Assembly: GCA_030916925.1 (NCBI GenBank)
Contig: JAUPVU010000074.1
Coordinates: 1-12,288, forward strand
Direction: 5' to 3'
DNA from: Patescibacteria group bacterium
Lineage (GTDB): Bacteria; Patescibacteriota; WWE3; 2-01-FULL-39-13
Length of the DNA stretch: 12,288 nucleotides
This document shows positions 1 through 7,432 of this stretch, piece after piece; within the stretch, counting starts at the first letter, position 1, and every line of letters begins with the position of its first letter. The notes under the pieces were generated by a model. The model was given only the letters and a program-made list of their open reading frames with translations. It searched no databases and was not told the origin of the DNA. The position numbers and the translations under genes are program-made.

Positions 1-744
1 AGAATTTTAAATGTCACAGCTGGGTTTGATGAGAAAGATGCAACATCATCCAAAATTGTATCTGACGACTATACACAGGATTTGAATAAAGGAGTTAAGG
101 GCGTAAAAATCGGAATTCCTAAAGAATATTTTACGAGCGAAATAGATAGTCAGGTAAAAAAATCAATTGAAAATTCTATAAAAATCTATACTGAACTAGG
201 AGCAGAGATTGTTGATATATCTCTTCCTCATACCGAATACGCACTTGCTGTTTATTACACTCTAACTCCAAGCGAAGTTTCATCCAACTTAGGACGTTTA
301 GATGGAATCCGTTACGGGCATGATCGTACGAAATTTGGAGCAGAAGCAAAAAGAAGAATTATGATAGGAACTTATGTTTTGTCTGCTGGATATTACGATG
401 CATATTATCTTAAAGCTCTAAAAGTCAGAGCTTTAATTAAACGAGATTTTGTTGAAGCATTTAAAAAAGTTGATGTTATTTTAGCTCCTGTAGCACCATG
501 CCTACCACTAAGATTCGATGAGGATTTAACCGATCCTATGAAACTTTATTTAATCGATGTTCTTTCAGTAACAGCCAACTTAGCGGGAATTCCAGCTTTG
601 GCTTTACCGTCTGGATTTAGTGAAGAAGGATTACCAATTGGAATGCAATTAATGGGTAATTATTTCGAAGAAAAGCTTCTTTTTAAAGTCGCAAATGCTT
701 ATGAATATGAAACGAAATTATTCGAAAGGAGACCAAACTTATGA
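1..744 (+). CDS. gatA: Glutamyl/aspartyl-tRNA amidotransferase subunit A, 3' part (5' end outside window)
   Basis: GatA is the amidase subunit of GatCAB. It releases ammonia from glutamine for GatB, which converts Glu-tRNA(Gln) or Asp-tRNA(Asn) to the amide form. Frame 1 is open from base 1, giving 247 codons, about half of the usual ~480. The first in-window residues already align with the family (a GFDEKDATSS segment, usually G-D-x-x-D-S-T-S), so the gene is cut by the window edge and does not start at the internal TTG at 82. Family-typical C-terminal segments include KIGIPKEYF, DVILAPVAPCLP, NLAGIPALALPSG and GLPIGMQLMGNYFEEKLL. The catalytic Ser-cisSer-Lys triad lies in the missing N-terminal half and cannot be checked. 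The stop codon overlaps the gatB start (ATGA), so the two are translationally coupled. A gatC gene would be expected upstream. Confidence 0.96.
   Translation, partial: RILNVTAGFDEKDATSSKIVSDDYTQDLNKGVKGVKIGIPKEYFTSEIDSQVKKSIENSIKIYTELGAEIVDISLPHTEYALAVYYTLTPSEVSSNLGRLDGIRYGHDRTKFGAEAKRRIMIGTYVLSAGYYDAYYLKALKVRALIKRDFVEAFKKVDVILAPVAPCLPLRFDEDLTDPMKLYLIDVLSVTANLAGIPALALPSGFSEEGLPIGMQLMGNYFEEKLLFKVANAYEYETKLFERRPNL
725..731 (+). promoter_or_regulatory. Shine-Dalgarno site of gatB
   Basis: AAAGGAG lies 9 bases before the gatB ATG at 741, inside the last codons of gatA. It is the only good Shine-Dalgarno match in front of a gene in this window, and it serves the one gene that overlaps its upstream neighbour. 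This fits an internal operon gene that needs ribosome recruitment on a long mRNA. Confidence 0.85.
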
Positions 745-2063
745 CCGACGTTAATTCAAAATACGAATTAGTTCTTGGCATGGAAATTCATATGCAGCTT
801 TCGACTGAGCGAAAGATGTTTTGTAAATGTAAAAATGATTCGTTTGATAGTGAACCTAATGTAAATGTTTGTCCGGTTTGTTTGGGTTTGCCAGGTGCTA
901 TGCCTGTTCCGAATTTAGACGCGATTAAAAAATCTCAGCTTATGGCATTTGCTCTTGGAAGTAAACTAAATTCCAGGGTTATATTTGAACGAAAGAACTA
1001 TTTTTATCCTGATCTTCCAAAAGGTTTTCAATTAACTTGTCCTCATTATCCAATTAGTACTGGTGGAGAAATGGATATGTCTCATCTTGGGCTTACTGGT
1101 CCATTTAGATGGAGAGAGATTCATTTAGAAGAAGATACTGGTAAATCAATGCATACCGATAAAACATATCTAGATTTTAATAAGTCAGGTGTTCCGCTCT
1201 TAGAAATGGTAACCGAACCTGATTTCACTTCAATTGATGATGCTGTTGTGTTTTGTACTGAGATTCAGTCAATTGCTAAGACATTAAAAATTAGCGATGC
1301 GGATATGGAAAAAGGAAAATTAAGACTCGAAGCAAATATCTCAGTAAGGCTAATCGGCCAGGTTGGACTTCCAAATTATAGAGTTGAACTTAAAAATATT
1401 AACTCATTCAAATTTATGAAGAAGGCATTAAGTTATGAATTTGCAAGGCAGATCCAAGAACTGGAAAATGGTAAAACTTTATATCAAGAAACGCGCGGAT
1501 TTAATGAAGCTAAAAATGAAACGTTTGTACAAAGATCAAAAGAAGAGGCAAATGACTACCGATATTTTCCAGAGCCAGATATTCCTCCAATAGAATTTAC
1601 TGAGGCGGAATTAGATGAAATCTCAACCATTGAATTAAATCTTCCAAAAGATAAATTCAAAACATTAATGGATTTAGGGGTTCCAAACAACTATATAAAT
1701 ATATTGGTTGCTGAAGAAACTTTATTTAAGAATGTAATTGCTTTAATAAAAGAATATAAATATGACCCCAAGAAAGCTGTGTCCATCTATATAGATAAAC
1801 CATCCAATAGAAATTTGACTCCTGTGGAAATTGTGAACGCAGAAAAACAAAATACAGATAATAAAATCACAGATGTTAGTAAAATTGAGGAGATAATTGC
1901 GACAATACTAGCTGAAAATCCTAAAGCCATTTTGGATTACAAGGATGGAAAAGAAAATGCATTACAATTCTTAATAGGACAAGTTATGCGCAATAGTAAA
2001 GGAATGGTTGATGTTACAACCGCAAAAGAAATTTTATTGACTAAAATTCAAAACAGTATATAA
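741..2063 (+). CDS. gatB: Aspartyl/glutamyl-tRNA amidotransferase subunit B
   Basis: GatB is the ATP-dependent subunit of GatCAB: it phosphorylates the misacylated Glu-tRNA(Gln) or Asp-tRNA(Asn), accepts ammonia from GatA and binds the tRNA. At 440 residues it is slightly shorter than the usual ~475. Visible signatures are YELVLGMEIHMQL at the N-terminus, a four-cysteine zinc site (C28, C30, C44, C47), RKNYFYPDLPKGFQ, HLEEDTGKS, DFNKSGVPLLEMVTEPD, LRLEANIS (usually M-R-x-D-x-N-V-S), VELKNINSFKF and EEANDYRYFPEPDIPP. The C-terminal ~120 residues form the YqeY-like tRNA-binding tail, ending with LQFLIGQVMRNSKG. The start is fixed by the 4-base overlap with gatA and the Shine-Dalgarno site 9 bases upstream. 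The reading frame is intact. Confidence 0.98.
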   Translation: MTDVNSKYELVLGMEIHMQLSTERKMFCKCKNDSFDSEPNVNVCPVCLGLPGAMPVPNLDAIKKSQLMAFALGSKLNSRVIFERKNYFYPDLPKGFQLTCPHYPISTGGEMDMSHLGLTGPFRWREIHLEEDTGKSMHTDKTYLDFNKSGVPLLEMVTEPDFTSIDDAVVFCTEIQSIAKTLKISDADMEKGKLRLEANISVRLIGQVGLPNYRVELKNINSFKFMKKALSYEFARQIQELENGKTLYQETRGFNEAKNETFVQRSKEEANDYRYFPEPDIPPIEFTEAELDEISTIELNLPKDKFKTLMDLGVPNNYINILVAEETLFKNVIALIKEYKYDPKKAVSIYIDKPSNRNLTPVEIVNAEKQNTDNKITDVSKIEEIIATILAENPKAILDYKDGKENALQFLIGQVMRNSKGMVDVTTAKEILLTKIQNSI

Positions 2064-2064
2064 A
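2037..2064 (+). promoter_or_regulatory. Predicted sigma70-type promoter of pyrG, leaderless
   Basis: TTGACT (2037-2042), a 16-base spacer and TATAAA (2059-2064) lie inside the last codons of gatB and its stop. The -10 box ends 7 bases before the pyrG ATG at 2072, so transcription would begin at or next to the A of the start codon. No Shine-Dalgarno sequence is present. Sequence match only; a register shift (TATATA at 2057) is possible. Confidence 0.6.
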
Positions 2065-2071
2065 GTTCTAT

Positions 2072-3796
2072 ATGCCAAGTTACAACAGGTTACAAACTTC
2101 AAGTGCCTGGCAGAAACCCCCAAAAAATACATCACCAAAATTTATTTTCGTATCAGGCGGAGTTATGAGCGCTCTTGGTAAAGGAATTACTGCAGCAAGC
2201 ATTTCTATGTTGTTAAAAAAACATGGCTATATTGTTTGCCCAATTAAGTGTGAAAATAATTTGAATGTAGATTTTGGAACAATTAATCCAATTGAACATG
2301 GAGATCCATTTTTGTGTCATGATGGGCTGGAGGCAGACGTAGACCTTGGGAATTACGAAAGATTTTTAAATCAACCAGTTGGGTCTGAAAACTTTATGAC
2401 GATGGGTCAGCTCTATTCAACAGTTATTAGTAATGAACGAGCTCTAAAATATCATGGTGAAGATGTAGAGCCTATTCCACATATTGTTGAAGAAATAATT
2501 GAACGATATAAATTAGCAGCCAAATCGAACAATGCGGATTATGTCGTTATCGAGCTTGGTGGTACTGTCGGCGAATATGAAAATAATAATGGCTTGTATT
2601 ATGAGGCGGCAAGAAGGTTAGCTTTTCAATACCCTGTAGCTCACGTTCACGTAACTTATGTGCCGGTACCTCCTCATGTAGGTGAACCAAAAACAAAACC
2701 AGCACAATTTGGAATTAAAGAATTGATGAGTATGGGAATTTATCCAGATTTTATTGTTGTAAGGAGCGAAATTCCTCTTGATGATCAGCGAAAATATAAG
2801 TTCGCAATGAAATTTAATATAGATCCAAATAATGTTTTCTCAAATGAGAACCTTAAGAGCTCCGATGAAGTCCCGATTCATCTTCACAAACAAAAAATTG
2901 ACGAAAGAATACTAAGTCTATTCGGAGATAAGTCCAAAAAAATAGATATCGAAGATTGGACAAACTATGTTAACAAGCTGATAAAAAATAAATCTAAAAC
3001 TGTAAAAATCGGTATTGTGGGAAAATATTTAGCATCAGGAGAATCGCAATCAATTGATTCCTATTACGCACTTGTAAAAGCACTTGAACATGCTGCAACG
3101 AATCAGAATCACAATTTAAAAATAAAATTTATTAATGCCGAAACTGATGAGAAAAACATGAAAACTGAATTAAAAGACGTCGATGGAATTATTGTTCCAA
3201 TAGGATGGGGATCGAGAGGCGTTGAAGGAAAAATCAATGCAATTACATATGCTCGTGAAAACAAAGTACCTTATCTTGGACTTTGTTACGGAATGCAGCT
3301 GGCCTGCGTGGAATTCGCTAGAAATGTCGTTGGGTTAACTGGTGCTAATTCTGTTGAAGTAAATCCAAAAACAAAATATCCAATTATTCATAGTATTCCA
3401 TTTGATTCTAAATATCAGGTAATTAAAGCTGAAGGGTCTTCGATGAGACTTGGAACATATAAATGTGTTTTAAAGAAAGGGTCACTCGCCGAGAAAGTTT
3501 ATAATCTTCATGATTATATGGATGATAAAGAAAATCGAGTTGTAAGTGAGCGCCATAGACACAGATTTGAATTTAACAATGAATATAGGGAAGAATTAGA
3601 GAAAGCAGGTTTGGTTATTTCTGGAACCTCACCAGATAATTTCTTTGTGGAATTTATTGAGCTTGATAAAAAAGATCATCCCTTCTTCATTGCAACTCAA
3701 GGCCATCCAGAATATAAATCAACTCCACTTATTCCTCACCCTTTATTTGTGGAATTTGTTAAAGCATCTGTAAAGACAACAGCGCATAAAAAGTAG
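2072..3796 (+). CDS. pyrG: CTP synthase (divergent type)
   Basis: The enzyme makes CTP from UTP, ATP and glutamine, the last step of pyrimidine nucleotide synthesis. At 574 residues it is somewhat longer than the usual ~535-550; about 22 residues precede the first conserved strand. The synthetase domain has the P-loop SGGVMSALGKG (28-38), HGDPFLCHDGLEADVDLG and VIELGGTVGEYEN, which keep the Asp and Glu expected to bind Mg. The C-terminal class I glutaminase has nucleophile C405 (GLCYGMQ), H545 and E547 (QGHPEY), plus VSERHRHRFEFN and SGTSPDNFFVEF. Several motifs deviate from the common form: KCENNLNVD where K-x-D-P-Y-x-N-V-D is usual, PIGWG for PGGFG, GLCYGMQ for GICLGMQ and QGHPE for QFHPE. 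Catalytic residues are kept, so it should be active. Eight bases separate it from gatB. Confidence 0.97.
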   Translation: MPSYNRLQTSSAWQKPPKNTSPKFIFVSGGVMSALGKGITAASISMLLKKHGYIVCPIKCENNLNVDFGTINPIEHGDPFLCHDGLEADVDLGNYERFLNQPVGSENFMTMGQLYSTVISNERALKYHGEDVEPIPHIVEEIIERYKLAAKSNNADYVVIELGGTVGEYENNNGLYYEAARRLAFQYPVAHVHVTYVPVPPHVGEPKTKPAQFGIKELMSMGIYPDFIVVRSEIPLDDQRKYKFAMKFNIDPNNVFSNENLKSSDEVPIHLHKQKIDERILSLFGDKSKKIDIEDWTNYVNKLIKNKSKTVKIGIVGKYLASGESQSIDSYYALVKALEHAATNQNHNLKIKFINAETDEKNMKTELKDVDGIIVPIGWGSRGVEGKINAITYARENKVPYLGLCYGMQLACVEFARNVVGLTGANSVEVNPKTKYPIIHSIPFDSKYQVIKAEGSSMRLGTYKCVLKKGSLAEKVYNLHDYMDDKENRVVSERHRHRFEFNNEYREELEKAGLVISGTSPDNFFVEFIELDKKDHPFFIATQGHPEYKSTPLIPHPLFVEFVKASVKTTAHKK

Positions 3797-3799
3797 TTT

Positions 3800-3810
3800 T
3801 ATAGTATAAA
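3800..3810 (+). promoter_or_regulatory. Predicted -10 region of dnaE, near-leaderless
   Basis: Two overlapping -10-like hexamers, TATAGT (3800-3805) and TATAAA (3805-3810), sit 11 and 6 bases before the dnaE ATG at 3817. No convincing -35 box and no properly spaced Shine-Dalgarno site are visible (the AAGAG just before the ATG is too close). Transcription from either box would give a leader of 0-5 bases. Confidence 0.45.
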
Positions 3811-3816
3811 AAGAGT

Positions 3817-6800
3817 ATGGAAGTAGATCCTATTATAAATCCTGTCACTGGAAAATTTGTTCATTTGCATGTTCATAGTGATTATTCGATGCTTGATGGA
3901 ATTAACAGAATTCCAGAAGTAGTAAAAAAAGTAAAAGATGATGGAATGTCAGCACTCGCTTTAACTGACCATGGAGTACTTTATGGAGTCTACGATTTTT
4001 ACAAAGCTTGTAAATCAGCCGAAATAAAACCAATTATTGGCTGCGAAATTTATTTAGCTCCCGGCAAAAAAGAAGTCAAAGAGGAGATAGATGGAATAAA
4101 ATATTATCACTTACTATTACTAGCTAAAAATGAAATTGGTTATCACAACCTAATTAAAATAATCTCAAGATCGCATTTAGAAGGTTTTTACTACAGACCA
4201 AGAGCAGATAGAGAGTTACTTGAGGAATTTTCTGAGGGAATTATCTGTTCATCGGCATGTGCGGTAGGTCCACTCAGCAGACACATTTTGCGAAATGAAG
4301 ATCCTAAGGCAATTGATTGGTTAAACTTTTTAAAGAAAAATTATAAAGATGATTTCTATCTTGAGTTACAAAGGCCTGGTTTTGCTGGTACCGATAATCT
4401 TAAAGAAATAAATTTTTCGGGACTTGCCGAAGATCATGTAAATTTATTAAAAGAACAGACAAAAATAAATACTAAGTTAAGAGAATGGAGTGACAAATAT
4501 CAGATTCCTTTAATTGGTACTACCGATGCGCATTATCTAAATGCTGATGATGAATTTACCCAAGAAGTTGCGTTTGCTATAAAAGATGGAAAGCGATTAA
4601 GTGACCCAACTAGGAGGCTTGCCTATAAACACACTTATATAAAAACCCAAAACGAGATAGCTGAAGTCTATAAAGATCTGCCTGTGGTTTTGGAGAACAC
4701 TGTCAAACTTGCCGAGAAAGTTGAGGTGTATCCAATTGGTTATGATCGTTTACAACCTAAATTTAGTGGATTACCAGACGGAAAAACCGCTCGAAGTTAT
4801 CTAAGAGAATTATGTATGGATGGGGCAAAGTTAAAGTATAAAAATCTATCAGAAGATTTAATTACAAGAATCGATATGGAACTGGATGTTATCCATGATA
4901 AAGGTTATGACGACTATTTCTTGGTTGTGGCTGATATTATGCGATGGTCTACCGAACATGATATTTTAGTGGGAGTAAGAGGATCGGTTGCAGGTAGTGT
5001 TGTTGCTTATGGTTTAAATATTACAACGATTGATCCAATTAAATGGGAACTTTATTTTGAGAGATTTCTAAATCCACAAAGACCAAGTCCACCTGATATT
5101 GATATGGATATTCAGGATTCGAGAAGAGATGAAGTTCTAAAATATGTTCAGGATAAATTTGGAGAGGATTGTGTCGCTGCAATTTCCGCATTTGGACGTT
5201 TAAGAACAAGAGCTGCAATTAGGGATGTGTCTCGAGTTATGGAAATAGATTTAAAAATCGCCGATGAATTATCCAAGATGGTTCATGTGAAGTTTGGAAG
5301 AGTTAAAGACATTAAAGGAATGTTAAATGACGATAAGGAATTTGCGTCAATAGTTAATAAAGACCTCAATCTTTCAAAAATGACGGAAGTCGTATCTAAA
5401 ATTGAAGGATTATGTAGGCATGTATCAACACATGCATGTGGATATTTAATTACCCCAACAGCGATACAAGATTTAACTCCACTTCAGTATGAAACTGGTT
5501 CAAGTGAAAAAATCATTACACAACTCGAGTCTAAACCTCTCGAAGAATTAGGATTCATGAAATTTGATTTCTTAGGACTTAAAAATCTAACAATAATTGA
5601 TAAGGCAATAAAGTTAGTTAAGGAATTACACGGTACTGACGTCGATATTTATACAATTCCAGAGGATGACAAAAAAACTTTTAAATTATTTCAAGAAGCA
5701 AACACAACTTCTGTATTTCAATTTGAATCAGAAGGAATGAAAAAATATCTAAAGGATTTAAAGCCAGAGAGTTTAGAAGATATTTGCTTTATGGTAGCAG
5801 CTTACAGACCAGGGCCTATGAAACTTATTCCTGAATATATTGCCTGTAAACATGGAGAAAAAGATCCCGAATATTTAATTCCAGAATTAGAGCCGATTTT
5901 ATCAAACACATATGGATTTGCTATCTATCAGGAGCAAGTTATACGTATTGCCGTTGAAATCGCAGGCTATACAATGGGCGAGGCTGATTTACTTCGCCGC
6001 GCTATGGGTAAGAAAATTCCTGAATTAATGAAATCTGAAGAAGTAAGATTTGTTGAAGGATGTGTTAAAGCCGGTTTTTCAAAAGACATCGGCAAGAAAC
6101 TTTTTGAATACATGATGCCATTTGCAGATTACGGATTCAATAAGGCTCACGCTGCAGGATATGCAATGCTCGCTTATTGGACCGCCTACCTTAAAGCGCA
6201 CTATCCTCTTGAATTTATGTGCGCACGTTTAACAGCTGATATGGGTGCAGGAGATAAGTTATCAATTGCACTTGAAGAGGCAAGACATTTAAAACTAGAG
6301 CTGTTACCTCCTGATATAAATTTAAGTTACGCAGATTTTACTCCCGAAGGAAAGAATGGTGTTCGATTTGGCTTTAATGGTATTAAAAACCTTGGACATA
6401 ATGTTGTAGCTGAAATAGTTTTAGAGAGAACGAAGTCCGGAGATTTTTCCAGTCTTGATGATTTAATCGACAGGGTGCATACAATTAATTCCAGAGGTCT
6501 TGAATCACTTATAAAAGTAAATGGATTATCTTCGTTTGGCCCAATCGAAGGTTTGTTATCTATTTATCCACAGTTATTAGCAAATAAGACTAAGGCCAAC
6601 AAAAGAGATATAAATCAAATTGGCTTTTTTGATGTCAAAAATTCTGACAGTGTTCGAAAAGTAGCATCTGCTACACCCATTCCCAATTTAAATAACATAA
6701 ACGACAATCAAAAACTTTCATGGGAAAAAGAATTACTAGGAATTTACTTCACATCAAACCCACTTTTAGAAATCATTAATAAATATCCTGATAAAAATTT

Positions 6801-7359
6801 CAAAACAATTTCAGCAAATGATTTAAAAGAAGGCGCGGATATATCTGGAATAGCAATAATCCAACGAATTAAGCACATTACTACAAGAAAAGGCGATCCA
6901 ATGGCCTTTGTTACATTAGAAGATACATCTGGTACATATGATGGTGTAGTTTTTCCAAAAGATTTTAAAACTTTTAAAGATTATTTAATTGATGGTTCAG
7001 TAATTTTTATAAATGGAAGAGTAAATTTGAGAGATGATAATGTAAGCATTATTATTAATAAAATAAAAAACTTAACCTTAGCAATAGAAAATGATGAAGA
7101 AATGAGCGATTTAATGTCTTCTATCGCTACTAAAAAAGAAGAACTATGTACAGTATATGTTCATGAATCTGCTACAACTGAAGATTTATCGCAGTTGAGG
7201 GATATCTTTTCTGAGAATGTAGGTGAGATTATGGTTATTATTGTTATTCATGATAACGATGAGATAAAGCGTTTTAAGGTCCGAAATAAGGTCGACATCA
7301 AAATCCTTCAAGAAATCGTGGCTAAGATGTCTATGGTAGAAAAGGTTGTCTTTAAATAG
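3817..7359 (+). CDS. dnaE: DNA polymerase III subunit alpha (DnaE type)
   Basis: This is the replicative DNA polymerase catalytic subunit. Its 1180 residues match the DnaE family. Domains in order: PHP (about 14-285), beginning HLHVHSDYSMLDG, with likely metal ligands H18, H20, D27, H52, E77, C148, D237 and H239; palm, thumb and fingers, with catalytic aspartates D427 and D429 in PPDIDMDIQD and D584 in KFDFLGL; RHVSTHACGYLI; EADLLRRAMGKK; GFNKAHAAGYAM; a helix-hairpin-helix region; an OB fold (about 1005-1100) containing FVTLEDTSGTYDGVVFP; and a short C-terminal domain. The polymerase loop usually written G-P-G-R-G-S reads VGVRGS (385-390). About 20 extra residues seem to interrupt the PHP domain near 189-212. 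It starts 20 bases after pyrG without a Shine-Dalgarno site. The frame is intact. Confidence 0.98.
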   Translation: MEVDPIINPVTGKFVHLHVHSDYSMLDGINRIPEVVKKVKDDGMSALALTDHGVLYGVYDFYKACKSAEIKPIIGCEIYLAPGKKEVKEEIDGIKYYHLLLLAKNEIGYHNLIKIISRSHLEGFYYRPRADRELLEEFSEGIICSSACAVGPLSRHILRNEDPKAIDWLNFLKKNYKDDFYLELQRPGFAGTDNLKEINFSGLAEDHVNLLKEQTKINTKLREWSDKYQIPLIGTTDAHYLNADDEFTQEVAFAIKDGKRLSDPTRRLAYKHTYIKTQNEIAEVYKDLPVVLENTVKLAEKVEVYPIGYDRLQPKFSGLPDGKTARSYLRELCMDGAKLKYKNLSEDLITRIDMELDVIHDKGYDDYFLVVADIMRWSTEHDILVGVRGSVAGSVVAYGLNITTIDPIKWELYFERFLNPQRPSPPDIDMDIQDSRRDEVLKYVQDKFGEDCVAAISAFGRLRTRAAIRDVSRVMEIDLKIADELSKMVHVKFGRVKDIKGMLNDDKEFASIVNKDLNLSKMTEVVSKIEGLCRHVSTHACGYLITPTAIQDLTPLQYETGSSEKIITQLESKPLEELGFMKFDFLGLKNLTIIDKAIKLVKELHGTDVDIYTIPEDDKKTFKLFQEANTTSVFQFESEGMKKYLKDLKPESLEDICFMVAAYRPGPMKLIPEYIACKHGEKDPEYLIPELEPILSNTYGFAIYQEQVIRIAVEIAGYTMGEADLLRRAMGKKIPELMKSEEVRFVEGCVKAGFSKDIGKKLFEYMMPFADYGFNKAHAAGYAMLAYWTAYLKAHYPLEFMCARLTADMGAGDKLSIALEEARHLKLELLPPDINLSYADFTPEGKNGVRFGFNGIKNLGHNVVAEIVLERTKSGDFSSLDDLIDRVHTINSRGLESLIKVNGLSSFGPIEGLLSIYPQLLANKTKANKRDINQIGFFDVKNSDSVRKVASATPIPNLNNINDNQKLSWEKELLGIYFTSNPLLEIINKYPDKNFKTISANDLKEGADISGIAIIQRIKHITTRKGDPMAFVTLEDTSGTYDGVVFPKDFKTFKDYLIDGSVIFINGRVNLRDDNVSIIINKIKNLTLAIENDEEMSDLMSSIATKKEELCTVYVHESATTEDLSQLRDIFSENVGEIMVIIVIHDNDEIKRFKVRNKVDIKILQEIVAKMSMVEKVVFK

Positions 7360-7377
7360 AAAAAAAGTACGTGTTTA

Positions 7378-7404
7378 CTAGCAAACCAGCCTCTTGAGTG
7401 ATAA
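7378..7404 (+). promoter_or_regulatory. CIRCE-like (HrcA) operator, degenerate
   Basis: CTAGCAAAC (7378-7386), a 9-base spacer and GAGTGATAA (7396-7404) match the CIRCE consensus TTAGCACTC-N9-GAGTGCTAA at 14 of 18 positions (6 of 9 left, 8 of 9 right) with the exact canonical spacing. It overlaps the predicted -35 box of the clp gene, where a repressor would block transcription. HrcA represses chaperone genes through CIRCE in many bacteria. The left half is weak, and hrcA itself is not in the window. Confidence 0.5.
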
Positions 7405-7421
7405 AATATCTCTGTTATATT
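7394..7421 (+). promoter_or_regulatory. Predicted promoter of the clp gene, near-leaderless
   Basis: TTGAGT (7394-7399), a 16-base spacer and TATATT (7416-7421) precede the ATG at 7433 by 11 bases. The expected transcript leader is about 5 bases, with no Shine-Dalgarno site. The -35 box lies within the right arm of the CIRCE-like element. Confidence 0.5.
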
Positions 7422-7432
7422 GTTATTTACTT

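Noticed and set aside
82..744. TTG at 82 as the start of a short separate gene
   Set aside because: The frame is open from base 1 and upstream codons already match GatA, so this is the truncated 3' half of gatA.
741..744. Recoded TGA (as in Gracilibacteria or Absconditabacteria)
   Set aside because: TGA ends gatA exactly at the conserved C-terminus and no long frame reads through TGA, so the code is standard.
7394..7432. Extended start (TTG 7394) for the clp gene
   Set aside because: The 13 extra codons coincide with -35 and -10 elements and the CIRCE-like arm. Family members begin right before the first CxxC, as ATG 7433 does.
7360..7432. CtsR-type heptad repeat before the ClpE-like gene
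   Set aside because: No direct repeat resembling the CtsR box is present; the CIRCE-like pattern fits better.
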